Assembly: GCF_902652685.1 (NCBI RefSeq)
Contig: NZ_CACRUY010000011.1
Location: 1 to 38,561, forward strand
Reading direction: 5' to 3'
Length of the DNA stretch: 38,561 nt
Source of the DNA: Mycobacterium sp. Marseille-P9652
GTDB lineage: Bacteria; Actinomycetota; Actinomycetes; Mycobacteriales; Mycobacteriaceae
Position numbers and translations under genes: made by a program. Below the pieces are notes generated by a model. It worked only from the letters and a program-made list of their open reading frames with translations. It was not told where the DNA came from and did not search any database. Below are positions 26,157 to 33,941 of this stretch, one piece after another. Within the stretch, counting starts at the first letter, position 1; every line of letters begins with the position of its first letter.

Positions 26157-26188
26157 GGCGGCGAAGCCCGGCGCAGCGGGTCGCCGCC
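26157..26188. terminator. Bidirectional terminator-like hairpin between convergent genes
   Basis: GGCGGCGA (26157-26164) and TCGCCGCC (26181-26188) form a perfect 8-bp stem around a 16-nt loop in the 41-bp gap between the convergent GNAT and methyltransferase genes. Confidence 0.5.
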
Positions 26189-26196
26189 ACCAGGGT

Positions 26197-27102
26197 TCAG
26201 GCCAGTGTCGCGGTGACCGCGATGATGTTGCGCAGCTGCGATTCGTCGTCGTCCGGATAGGTCAGGCCGTAGTCGGAGAAGAACTCGCGCCGCGGGCGGG
26301 TGGTCACGTGCCAGCCGCGCTCGGCCAGGTAGTCGACGACGTTGTTGCGCTCGCCGTCGAAGAACAGCCCGGACAGGTCGATGTCGCAGCCCAGGTTGGC
26401 CCACCGCTGGTTGAACTGCTTGGCGCGTTCGGTCATCGATCGGCCGGAGTCGCCGTGGTACTCGGTGGCCAGCCGGCTTCCGGGGGCGCTGAGCTCGGTG
26501 ATCGTGTCGAACAGCCGGTCCTGGGCTTCCGGCGGCAGGTACATCAGGAGGCCCTCGGCGCTCCACGACGTGGGTTGTGTCGCGTCAAACCCGCTGCGGC
26601 GCAAGGCATTCGGCCAGTCGTCGCGCAGGTCGACGCTGACGGTGCGGCGGTCGGCGGTCGGGGTGGCGCCCAGGTTCTCCATCGCCGTGGTCTTGAACTC
26701 GACCACCTTGGGCTGGTCCACCTCGTAGACCACGCTTTTGGGGGGCCAGGGGAGCCGGTAGGCGCGGGCGTCCAGGCCGGCGGCCAGGATCACCGACTGG
26801 CGCACGCCGTCGCGGGCGGCGTTGAGGAAGAAGTCGTCGAAGAAGCGGGTGCGCACCGCCATCGAGTCGGTCTCGAGCTGCAGATCGCGCTCGCCACCGT
26901 CGGGAAACTCCGCGACCAGCTCGCCGTCGACCAGGCGGGTGAAGAAGTCCAGACCGACCGCCCGCACCAGCGGCGCCGCGAACGGGTCGTCGATGATGGG
27001 ATTGGGGCCCTCGCTCGCCCGCGCGCGCGCCGCCGCCACCATCGTGGCGGTGGCCCCGACGCTCGAGGCCAGGTCCCAGCTGTCGGAATCGGTCCGCGTC
27101 AT
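26197..27102 (-). CDS. SAM-dependent methyltransferase, TIGR00027 family (Rv0731c-like)
   Basis: 301 aa from ATG 27102, with GGAGAGGG just upstream; a TTG at 27114 is the alternative. The same family core as the trio at 14844-17602: [63 protein letters not shown] and [19 protein letters not shown]. It is monocistronic, divergent from secY. With the trio it makes four copies in about 12 kb, so the family has expanded on both sides of the carbohydrate genes. Confidence 0.9.
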   Translation of the reverse strand: MTRTDSDSWDLASSVGATATMVAAARARASEGPNPIIDDPFAAPLVRAVGLDFFTRLVDGELVAEFPDGGERDLQLETDSMAVRTRFFDDFFLNAARDGVRQSVILAAGLDARAYRLPWPPKSVVYEVDQPKVVEFKTTAMENLGATPTADRRTVSVDLRDDWPNALRRSGFDATQPTSWSAEGLLMYLPPEAQDRLFDTITELSAPGSRLATEYHGDSGRSMTERAKQFNQRWANLGCDIDLSGLFFDGERNNVVDYLAERGWHVTTRPRREFFSDYGLTYPDDDESQLRNIIAVTATLA

Positions 27103-27167
27103 CCCTCTCCCCAACTACTTAGCAAGTGCAACGAGTCATCCGAACTCTACGCCTTCCAGACCGGCCC

Positions 27168-27200
27168 TTGACCCGGCCCGCGCGCACCAGCTGTTAGTCT
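27168..27200 (+). promoter_or_regulatory. Possible secY-adk-mapA promoter
   Basis: TTGACC (27168-27173) and TAGTCT (27195-27200) are plausible -35 and -10 elements, but the spacing is 21 nt. TGTTAG (27192-27197) gives 18 nt instead. The leader to the GTG at 27295 is about 90 nt and ends with GGAGGA at 27286-27291. Confidence 0.35.
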
Positions 27201-27294
27201 CGTACACGATTCGACGCGCTCGAAAGAAGACAGCCGTACGTCCTGGCCTGCGGGTGTGGGCGCGTGACACAGGATGACCCCCGCGGAGGATTAA

Positions 27295-28620
27295 GTGCTT
27301 TCGGCTTTCATCTCGTCGCTGCGAACAGTCGACCTGAGACGGAAGATCCTCTTCACGCTCGGCATCATCATTCTCTACCGGGTCGGCGCCGCCCTGCCGT
27401 CCCCGGGCGTGAACTACCCGAACGTCCAGCAGTGCATCAAGGAGGCCAGCAGCGGGTCGGCCGGACAGATCTACTCGCTGATCAACCTGTTCTCCGGCGG
27501 CGCGCTGCTCAAGCTCACGGTGTTCGCGGTGGGGGTGATGCCCTACATCACCGCCAGCATCATCACGCAGCTGCTCACCGTCGTCATCCCGCGGTTCGAG
27601 GAACTGCGCAAGGAAGGCCAGTCCGGCCAGGCCAAGATGACGCAGTACACCCGGTACCTGGCCATCGCGCTGGCGATCCTGCAGGCCACCAGCATCGTGG
27701 CGCTGGCGGCGAACGGCGGCCTGCTGCAGGGCTGCTCGCTGGACATCATCGCCGACCAGAGCATCTTCACGCTGGTGGTGATCGTGCTCGTGATGACCGC
27801 CGGGGCGGCCCTGGTCATGTGGATGGGCGAGCTGATCACCGAGCGCGGCATCGGCAACGGCATGTCGCTGCTGATCTTTGTCGGCATCGCCGCCCGCATC
27901 CCCGGGGAGGGCAAGAGCATCCTCGACAGCCGGGGCGGGGCCATCTTCGCCGCGGTCTGCGTCGCCGCGCTGGCCATCATCGTGGGCGTGGTCTTCGTCG
28001 AGCAGGGCCAGCGCCGGATCCCCGTGCAGTACGCCAAGCGCATGGTCGGCCGCCGCATGTACGGCGGCACCTCGACCTACCTGCCACTGAAGGTCAACCA
28101 GGCCGGCGTCATCCCGGTGATCTTCGCGTCGTCGCTGATCTACATCCCGCACCTGATCACCCAGCTGGTGCGCAGCGGCAGCGGCGGCGTCGGCAACAGC
28201 TGGTGGGACAAGTTCGTCGGCACCTACCTGTCCGACCCGAGCGATCCCGTCTACATCGGCATCTACTTCGGGCTCATCATCTTCTTCACGTACTTCTACG
28301 TGTCGGTCACGTTCAACCCGGACGAGCGTGCCGACGAGATGAAGAAGTTCGGCGGCTTCATCCCCGGCATCCGGCCGGGCAAGCCGACCGCCGACTACCT
28401 GCGCTACGTGCTGAGCCGGATCACGCTGCCGGGCTCGATCTACCTGGGCGCGATCGCGGTGCTGCCCAATATGTTCCTGCAGATCGGGAACGGTGGAGCG
28501 GTGCAAAATTTGCCGTTCGGCGGTACTGCGGTTTTGATCATGATTGGCGTCGGTTTGGATACGGTCAAACAAATCGAGAGTCAGCTCATGCAGCGCAACT
28601 ATGAAGGGTTCCTCAAGTGA
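27295..28620 (+). CDS. secY: Preprotein translocase channel subunit SecY
   Basis: 441 aa from GTG 27295 with SD GGAGGA (27286-27291). It has ten membrane helices; the first segment is [23 protein letters not shown], and [21 protein letters not shown] forms the plug/TM2 region. The [18 protein letters not shown] motif and the [12 protein letters not shown] cytoplasmic loop are diagnostic of housekeeping SecY. It lacks the C-terminal extension of accessory SecY2. It is coupled to adk by a GTGA overlap. Confidence 0.97.
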   Translation: MLSAFISSLRTVDLRRKILFTLGIIILYRVGAALPSPGVNYPNVQQCIKEASSGSAGQIYSLINLFSGGALLKLTVFAVGVMPYITASIITQLLTVVIPRFEELRKEGQSGQAKMTQYTRYLAIALAILQATSIVALAANGGLLQGCSLDIIADQSIFTLVVIVLVMTAGAALVMWMGELITERGIGNGMSLLIFVGIAARIPGEGKSILDSRGGAIFAAVCVAALAIIVGVVFVEQGQRRIPVQYAKRMVGRRMYGGTSTYLPLKVNQAGVIPVIFASSLIYIPHLITQLVRSGSGGVGNSWWDKFVGTYLSDPSDPVYIGIYFGLIIFFTYFYVSVTFNPDERADEMKKFGGFIPGIRPGKPTADYLRYVLSRITLPGSIYLGAIAVLPNMFLQIGNGGAVQNLPFGGTAVLIMIGVGLDTVKQIESQLMQRNYEGFLK

Positions 28621-29162
28621 GAGTCGTTTTGCTGGGGCCGCCGGGGGCGGGCAAGGGAACGCAGGCGCAGAAACTCTCCGAGAAACTCGGGATCCCACAG
28701 ATCTCCACCGGCGAACTCTTCCGCAGCAACATCGAGAACGGGACCAAGCTGGGGCTGGAGGCCAAGCGCTACCTCGACGCCGGTGACCTGGTGCCGTCCG
28801 ACCTGACCAACCAGCTCGTCGACGACCGGCTGGACGACCCGGACGCCGCCAACGGCTTCATCCTGGACGGCTACCCGCGCTCGCTCGAGCAGGCCAAGGC
28901 GCTGCACGAGATGCTGGGACGCCGCGGCACCGATATCGACGCGGTGGTCGAATTCCGCGTGTCGGAGGACGTGTTGCTGGAGCGGCTCAAAGGGCGCGGC
29001 CGCGCCGACGACACCGCCGAAATCATCCACAACCGGATGAAGGTCTACCGCGACGAGACCGCGCCCCTGCTGGAGTACTACAGCGACGAATTGAAGACCG
29101 TCGACGCCGTCGGCTCGATGGACGAGGTTTTCGCCCGCGCGCTGCAGGCATTGGGTCACTAA
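28617..29162 (+). CDS. adk: Adenylate kinase
   Basis: 181 aa, the short form without the LID insertion, typical of actinobacteria. It interconverts ATP + AMP and 2 ADP. The P-loop is GPPGAGKGT (residues 7-15), the AMP site includes ISTGELFR, and DGYPRS and [10 protein letters not shown] are the other family blocks. The GTG start overlaps the secY stop by 4 nt. Confidence 0.97.
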   Translation: MRVVLLGPPGAGKGTQAQKLSEKLGIPQISTGELFRSNIENGTKLGLEAKRYLDAGDLVPSDLTNQLVDDRLDDPDAANGFILDGYPRSLEQAKALHEMLGRRGTDIDAVVEFRVSEDVLLERLKGRGRADDTAEIIHNRMKVYRDETAPLLEYYSDELKTVDAVGSMDEVFARALQALGH

Positions 29163-29164
29163 CC

Positions 29165-29965
29165 GTGAGGACGCTGGGCCGCCTGCGGAGCCGCAAGGTG
29201 GTGCCGCAGCGCAGCGCGGGAGAGCTCGACGCCATGGCGGCGGCCGGTGCCGTCGTGGCCGCGGCTCTGCGCGCCGTCCACGCCGCCGCGACCGTCGGGG
29301 CGTCGACCCTGAGCCTCGACGAGATCGCCGAGTCGGTGATCCGCGAGGCCGGCGCCGTCCCGAGCTTCCTCGGGTACCACGGGTACCCGGCGTCGATCTG
29401 CTCGTCGGTGAACGACCGGGTGGTGCACGGCATCCCGTCCGCCGCGGAGCTCCTGGCGCCCGGCGACCTGGTGTCCATCGACTGCGGCGCGGTGCTCGAC
29501 GGCTGGCACGGCGACGCCGCGATCTCCTTCGGTGTGGGCGCCCTCGACCCCGCCGACGAGGCGCTCTGCGAGGCGACGCGGGCCTCCCTCGAGGCGGGGA
29601 TCGCCGCCATGGTGGCCGGGAACCGGCTGACCGACGTCGCGCACGCCATCGAGACGGGCACGCGGGCGGCCGAGGCGCGGCACGGGCGCGCCTTCGGGAT
29701 CGTGGAGGGCTACGGCGGCCACGGCATCGGGCGGCACATGCACATGGATCCGTTCCTGCCGAACGAGGGCAGCCCGGGCCGGGGGCCACTGCTGGCCCCA
29801 GGCTCCGTGCTCGCCATCGAGCCGATGCTCACGCTGGGGACGGGCAAGACGGTGGTGCTGGACGACGAGTGGACCGTCACCACGGTCGACGGGTCGCGGG
29901 CCGCGCACTGGGAGCACACCGTCGCGGTCACCGACGCCGGGCCGCGCATACTGACACTTGGTTAA
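29165..29965 (+). CDS. mapA: Methionine aminopeptidase type I
   Basis: 266 aa from GTG 29165, 2 bp after adk. Dinuclear metal ligands of the pita-bread fold are recognisable in [19 protein letters not shown] (two Asp), [12 protein letters not shown] (His), and the two C-terminal Glu of LAIEPM and WEHTVAV. There is no N-terminal zinc-finger extension, which identifies it as the shorter of the two mycobacterial MetAPs. It ends the secY operon; sigL begins 52 bp later under its own promoter. Confidence 0.95.
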   Translation: MRTLGRLRSRKVVPQRSAGELDAMAAAGAVVAAALRAVHAAATVGASTLSLDEIAESVIREAGAVPSFLGYHGYPASICSSVNDRVVHGIPSAAELLAPGDLVSIDCGAVLDGWHGDAAISFGVGALDPADEALCEATRASLEAGIAAMVAGNRLTDVAHAIETGTRAAEARHGRAFGIVEGYGGHGIGRHMHMDPFLPNEGSPGRGPLLAPGSVLAIEPMLTLGTGKTVVLDDEWTVTTVDGSRAAHWEHTVAVTDAGPRILTLG

Positions 29966-29970
29966 GCACC

Positions 29971-29998
29971 TGAACTAATCGCCCGCTCGACTCGTGTC
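29971..29998 (+). promoter_or_regulatory. SigL-type autoregulatory promoter of sigL
   Basis: TGAACT (29971-29976), 16 nt, CGTGTC (29993-29998). This matches the SigL consensus as I know it from M. tuberculosis (TGAACC -35, CGTGTC-like -10, 16-18 nt) with one change in the -35. The start codon at 30018 leaves a short leader that includes the SD GGAGG. Confidence 0.75.
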
Positions 29999-30017
29999 TG
30001 TAGGCGGAGGTGATCGC

Positions 30018-30563
30018 GTGGCTCGAGTGGCTAATAGCAGGGGCTCTTCGGGGGCCGCCGAAGCCGCTTTGATGAAGGCGCTCTACGACGAGCACGCCGC
30101 GGTCCTCTGGCGCTATGCGCTGCGGCTGACCGGCGATCCGAGCCAGTCCGAGGACGTCGTCCAGGAGACGCTGTTGCGGGCGTGGCAGCATCCCGAGGTC
30201 ATCGGGGACACCGAGCGGTCGGCGCGGGCCTGGTTGTTCACGGTCGCGCGCAACATGATCATCGACGACCGGCGCAGCGCGCGGTTCCGCAACGTCGTCG
30301 GGTCGACGGACGAGGACGGCGCGCCGGAGCAGTCCACGCCGGACGAGGTGAACGCCGCGCTCGACCGGCTGCTGATCGCCGACGCCATGGCCCAGCTCTC
30401 GGGCGAGCACCGGGCCGTGATCGAGCGGTCGTACTACCGGGGGTGGACCACCGCCCAGATCGCCGCTGACCTGCAGATCGCCGAGGGGACAGTGAAGTCG
30501 CGACTACACTATGCCGTGCGGGCGCTGAGGCTCACTCTCCAGGAACTGGGGGTCACGCGATGA
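30018..30563 (+). CDS. sigL: ECF RNA polymerase sigma factor SigL
   Basis: 181 aa from GTG 30018, with GGAGG at 30006-30010; an in-frame start at 29994 lies inside the promoter. Region 2 (LYDEHAAVLWRYALRLTGD, then SEDVVQETLLRAWQ) and region 4 (IERSYYRGWTTAQIAADLQIAEGTVKSRLHYAVRALRL, cited in part) are clear, and there is no region 3 or N-terminal extension. It is very close to M. tuberculosis SigL (Rv0735). SigL directs transcription of its own operon and a small set of redox, methyltransferase and polyketide genes in that species. It is held inactive by the anti-sigma factor RslA encoded just downstream. Confidence 0.95.
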   Translation: MARVANSRGSSGAAEAALMKALYDEHAAVLWRYALRLTGDPSQSEDVVQETLLRAWQHPEVIGDTERSARAWLFTVARNMIIDDRRSARFRNVVGSTDEDGAPEQSTPDEVNAALDRLLIADAMAQLSGEHRAVIERSYYRGWTTAQIAADLQIAEGTVKSRLHYAVRALRLTLQELGVTR

Positions 30564-30598
30564 CGGGCTCCGAATGCTTGAGGGGTGAGGGGAGATGA
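30560..30598 (+). other. 12-codon mini-ORF linking sigL to rslA
   Basis: ATG 30560 overlaps the sigL stop (ATGA), and 12 codons later TGA at 30596-30598 overlaps the rslA ATG at 30595 (ATGA). The chain would let ribosomes pass from sigma to anti-sigma factor and fix their ratio. The frame is seen directly; its use is speculative, since a purine-rich SD for rslA also lies within it. Confidence 0.25.
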
Positions 30599-31329
30599 CT
30601 GACATGACGACGCCGCTTTCGGCCGCCGGTGCTGCCGGTGATCGCTACGCGATGTGGGACGCCGCATACGTTCTGGGTTCGCTCTCCGCGGCCGAGCGCC
30701 GCGAGTTCGAGGCGCACATGGCCGCGTGCCCGGCCTGCCGGGATGCCGTCGCCGACCTGAGCGGCGTGCCGGCCCTGCTCTCGCAGCTGAACCGCGACGA
30801 GGTGGCCGCGATGAACCTGCCCGGGGGCGCGCCCTCGACGCCGGAGCTCTCGCCGACGCTGCTGCCGTCCCTGCTGGCGACGGTGCGGTGGCGCCGCCGC
30901 CGCACGCGGGTGGCGGGCTGGATGGCCGCGGCGGCCGTGGTGCTGGGCGTGGGGGTGTTCGTCGGCGTCGAGGAGTTCTCCTCGGTGTCCGCGCCGCAGG
31001 TGGCCTCGCCTCGGGTGGAGGCCTCGCAGCCGATGTCCCAGGTCGGTACCACCCTCCTGACGTCGACCGTGGAACTGAGCAGCCAGAACTGGGGCACGTC
31101 GATCAACCTCAACTGCGTGTGCCTGGCCCCGCTGAACGCGCACCACGACACGCTGGCGATGGTGGTCGTGGGCCGCGACGGCAGCCAGACGCGGCTGGCG
31201 ACATGGGTGGCCGAACCGGGCCACACCGCGACTCCCGCGGGCAGCATCTCGACACCGGTCGAGCAGATCGCCGCCGTGCAGGTGGTGGCCGCGGACAGCG
31301 GCCAGGTGTTGCTGCAGCGCTCGCTGTAG
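30595..31329 (+). CDS. rslA: Zinc-containing anti-sigma factor RslA
   Basis: 244 aa. The cytoplasmic N-terminal anti-sigma domain has the ZAS motif His-x3-Cys-x2-Cys in FEAHMAACPACRD (about residues 40-47), with an upstream Tyr/Trp-rich helix (YAMWDAAYVLG) typical of the family. A single membrane helix (about 105-125, GWMAAAAVVLGVGVFVGV) follows an Arg-rich stretch. The C-terminal extracytoplasmic domain contains CVC (NLNCVCLAP) and a conserved GRDGSQTRLATW. In M. tuberculosis RslA binds zinc and loses affinity for SigL when oxidised. ATG 30604 is a possible alternative start, better spaced from the GAGGGGAG SD. It is convergent with the FAD oxidase gene, 33 bp apart. Confidence 0.93.
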   Translation: MTDMTTPLSAAGAAGDRYAMWDAAYVLGSLSAAERREFEAHMAACPACRDAVADLSGVPALLSQLNRDEVAAMNLPGGAPSTPELSPTLLPSLLATVRWRRRRTRVAGWMAAAAVVLGVGVFVGVEEFSSVSAPQVASPRVEASQPMSQVGTTLLTSTVELSSQNWGTSINLNCVCLAPLNAHHDTLAMVVVGRDGSQTRLATWVAEPGHTATPAGSISTPVEQIAAVQVVAADSGQVLLQRSL

Positions 31330-31376
31330 CCGGGCGTCAGCCGATCCAGCGAGCCGGGCGGGTCAGCCCATCCAGC
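31329..31376. repeat. Imperfect 22/24-bp direct duplication at the rslA / FAD-oxidase junction
   Basis: The unit at 31329-31350 is repeated at 31353-31376 with a 2-nt insertion and one substitution. The second unit contains the stop codon of the minus-strand oxidase (31363-31365); the first lies beyond it and includes an equivalent TGA. It looks like a small tandem duplication of the end of the oxidase gene. Confidence 0.7.
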
Positions 31377-32691
31377 CGTGGAACCGGTCCTCGGGGTCGT
31401 AGATCGCGCGGACCTTTTCCAGGCGCGCCATGTTCGGTTCGGCGATGAAGGTGGCCGGCCGCCGGGCGAGGTTCTCGTCGGCCAGGGCGATCCCGCTGGA
31501 CAGGTGCGCCATCGCCGCCATGGCCGACGCGGTCCACTCCAGGTACCGGGCGTCGTCGGCGGGGTCCTGCCAGGCCGTGTACAGCGCGATGTAGACCTCG
31601 TCCTCGAGGCCGTAGACCATCTCGGCGCGGTGCGGCGCCGGCTTCCAGCCGGTGACGATCAGCTGCGAGGGGTGCGGCGGCATCGTCTCGACGATGGCCC
31701 GGATCCCGGGAAGCAGCTCGTCCGCGGAGGCCCCGGTGAACATGTTGTCGGCGGCATACCGGTAGCCCCGGGGATAGCCGCCCATCACCGCGGCATACCA
31801 GTTCTCCAATGTCGTTGGGGCGTAGGGCAGGCCGGTGATGGCCCGGTCTGCGACGGGGCAGGTTCCCAGGGGCGCGAGGGCCCCGACGGCCTCCTGCTCG
31901 GAGTCGGCGAAGACCGGGGAGGCGATGGTGACGATCGACTGGTCGAGTCCGGCCGCGGGCATCCCGCGGGTGATGCTGATCTGCAGTTCTACCCGGTCGT
32001 CGAGCTCGAGCGTGCGGCCCCAGCGCAACACCTCGTCGAGGACGTCGATCGGGTACATGTACAGACACGTGCCCAACACGTTGGGGCGCTTGTGAATCCG
32101 CACCGTGAACGAGGTGACGACCGCGAAGAAGCCGGGGCCCGAGCCGAGGGCGGCCCAGTACAGGTCGGGGTGGTGCTCGGCGTCGCAGTGGAGCGTGTCC
32201 CCGTCGGCGGTGACGACCTCCAGGCCGAGAACGCTCTCGCACGCGGGTCCGAGCACCTTGCCGTTCCAGCCGTAACCGCCCTGCAGCAGATACCCCCCGA
32301 GACCGATGCCTTCGCAGTGGCCGGCCGGGAAGAACAGGCCCGCCGCGTCGAGTTCGAGCGCGAACGCGCTGGCGGCCTTTCCGGGGCCGACGCGCGCGAT
32401 CATCGCGTCCGGATCGATGTCGCAGTGGTCGAGCCGGGCGACGTCGAGCAGCAGGCCGCCGTCGCGCAGGTGACTGGCCGTCCAGCTGCGGCCGCCCGAA
32501 CACACCCCGACCCGGTGGCCGTGGTCGCGCGCGTAGCGAAGCGCCGCGACGACGTCGCCGGGGTCGCCGGCCTGCACGATCACGTCCGGATAGCGTTGCG
32601 GCACAAGACCGTTCCAGACCGTTCCGCGGCGCGCGGCCTCGTAGCCGTCGGCGCCGCGGAAGAAGGTGCGCTCGGCGGGGAGTGACGACAT
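31363..32691 (-). CDS. FAD-linked oxidase, berberine-bridge (BBE) type
   Basis: 442 aa. FAD-binding domain type 4 (PP-loop family): residues 33-105 contain PDVIVQAGDPGDVVAALRYAR and SGGRSWTASHLRDGG. The C-terminal BBE segment ends with RLEKVRAIYDPEDRFHGW. In bicovalent BBE enzymes a His of the GGHS motif and a Cys bind FAD; here position 68 is Arg (GGRS) while Cys126 (AGHCEGIGLGGYLLQGGYGW) is kept, so a single cysteinyl linkage is predicted. Such enzymes oxidise alcohols, sugars or late natural-product intermediates with O2. It is 12 bp after the monooxygenase gene and should share its SigL-type promoter. There is no secretion signal. Confidence 0.88.
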   Translation of the reverse strand: MSSLPAERTFFRGADGYEAARRGTVWNGLVPQRYPDVIVQAGDPGDVVAALRYARDHGHRVGVCSGGRSWTASHLRDGGLLLDVARLDHCDIDPDAMIARVGPGKAASAFALELDAAGLFFPAGHCEGIGLGGYLLQGGYGWNGKVLGPACESVLGLEVVTADGDTLHCDAEHHPDLYWAALGSGPGFFAVVTSFTVRIHKRPNVLGTCLYMYPIDVLDEVLRWGRTLELDDRVELQISITRGMPAAGLDQSIVTIASPVFADSEQEAVGALAPLGTCPVADRAITGLPYAPTTLENWYAAVMGGYPRGYRYAADNMFTGASADELLPGIRAIVETMPPHPSQLIVTGWKPAPHRAEMVYGLEDEVYIALYTAWQDPADDARYLEWTASAMAAMAHLSSGIALADENLARRPATFIAEPNMARLEKVRAIYDPEDRFHGWMG

Positions 32692-32703
32692 GGTGTTTCC
32701 TTC

Positions 32704-33858
32704 CTAGGTAGACAGGAACGCGGCGACCTCGCGGGCCAGGGGAGTAGCGTGGCGGCGGATCGCCCGCAGGGGCCCGCTGGGCGGGATGCCGTAGCCGATC
32801 GCGAACATGCCGTCGCCGAGGTCGGTGGCGAAGCCGCCGCGCGGGTTACCCGACTCGTCGAGCACGCCCAGATGTCCGACCACACCGTCGAGGTCGGTGC
32901 GAAAGCCGGTCGCCGCGATGATCGCGTGCGGCGCGACGGAGGTCCCGTCGGCGAGGAGAACGCGATCGGGTGTGACCCCATTCACCGCGGCCACCACCTC
33001 GACCCTCCCGGCCCGCACCGCCGCGACGAGCCCGTCGGCGAGTGTAGGAATGCGGCCGCGCCGCTCCACCGTCGCCTTCAGGCCGAGCGGCGGGCGCCGG
33101 AACCCGTGGGCCGAAAGGTCGCCCCACATAACATATTTCAGACAGTCGATGACCGGGTCGATGATTCGCGCCGGCACCCGGGCGGACATTTCCAGGAAGA
33201 CGTCCGACGGGAACGGCCCGATCGCCCGCCGGACCAGGTGCGGCGGTGTGCGCACCGCCAGCCAGATCCGGCCCGCGCCGGCGCCCGCGAGCTGGACCGC
33301 GATGTCGGCCGCGGAGTTGCCCGCCCCCACCACGAGGATGTCGCGGCCGCGGAAGGGCCAGGCGTTGGCGAAATCGCCGGAGTGGACGATCCGGCCGGTG
33401 AACTGGCGAAGCCCCGGCCAGTCCGGAATGGCGGGCGTGCGGTAGTTCCCCGTGGCCAGCACGACGGCCCGCGCGCGGATGGCACCCGAGGTGGTCTCGA
33501 GCCGCCAGCCGCCCGGTGCGGGTTCGATGCGCTTGACCTCGCAGTCCAGCCGCAGTGAGATCCCCTGCCTGCGGACATAGCTGTCGAAGTACCGGACCAT
33601 GTCTTCCTTCGTCGGCCACCGACCGGCGGTCAGCGGGATCCGCTGGCCGGGCAGATGCGACAGGAAACCGGTTGTGTTGAGGCGGAATTCGTCATAGCGC
33701 GTGCGCCATGACACCGCGGGCGCCCCGGCGGCGTCCAGCACGAGGGCGGTGACCCCGTGTCGGTGCCGAAGCTCGCGCGCCACGGCCAGACCGGACGGGC
33801 CCGCCCCGACGACCACGGCCTCGGCGACAGCCTCGGGGACCGCTCGTTCATCCCCCAT
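32704..33858 (-). CDS. FMO/YUCCA-like NAD(P)H-dependent flavin monooxygenase
   Basis: 384 aa. The FAD Rossmann motif is VVVGAGPSGLAVA (near residue 16), the FMO-type signature reads FTGRIVHSGDF, the second (NADPH) Rossmann motif is ILVVGAGNSAADIA, and the ATGFRTD motif follows. Relatives insert one oxygen into N, S or carbonyl substrates (Baeyer-Villiger or YUCCA-like decarboxylation). The ATG at 33858 lies 6 nt after the CGTGAT -10 of a SigL-type promoter and has no SD, so it is predicted leaderless. It is first in a two-gene operon with the BBE oxidase and divergent from the methyltransferase/ThDP operon. Confidence 0.88.
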   Translation of the reverse strand: MGDERAVPEAVAEAVVVGAGPSGLAVARELRHRHGVTALVLDAAGAPAVSWRTRYDEFRLNTTGFLSHLPGQRIPLTAGRWPTKEDMVRYFDSYVRRQGISLRLDCEVKRIEPAPGGWRLETTSGAIRARAVVLATGNYRTPAIPDWPGLRQFTGRIVHSGDFANAWPFRGRDILVVGAGNSAADIAVQLAGAGAGRIWLAVRTPPHLVRRAIGPFPSDVFLEMSARVPARIIDPVIDCLKYVMWGDLSAHGFRRPPLGLKATVERRGRIPTLADGLVAAVRAGRVEVVAAVNGVTPDRVLLADGTSVAPHAIIAATGFRTDLDGVVGHLGVLDESGNPRGGFATDLGDGMFAIGYGIPPSGPLRAIRRHATPLAREVAAFLST

Positions 33859-33864
33859 GGCCCG

Positions 33865-33892
33865 ATCACGGTGTGCGGCGGCGATCGGTTCA
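33865..33892 (-). promoter_or_regulatory. SigL-type promoter, minus-strand cluster
   Basis: On the minus strand, -35 TGAACC (33892-33887), 16-nt spacer, -10 CGTGAT (33870-33865), then 6 nt to the ATG of the monooxygenase. It has the same -35 and spacing as the plus-strand promoter, only 2 bp away, so the two form a back-to-back pair. Confidence 0.75.
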
Positions 33893-33894
33893 TT

Positions 33895-33922
33895 TGAACC
33901 CCGGTGGGTGGTTCACCGTGGT
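33895..33922 (+). promoter_or_regulatory. SigL-type promoter, plus-strand cluster
   Basis: -35 TGAACC (33895-33900), 16-nt spacer, -10 CGTGGT (33917-33922). The ATG at 33942 follows an SD GGAGG (33931-33935), so this transcript has a short leader. It is predicted to drive the FAD monooxygenase and O-methyltransferase genes. Confidence 0.75.
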
Positions 33923-33941
33923 AGCTCGAGGGAGGCGTGAC

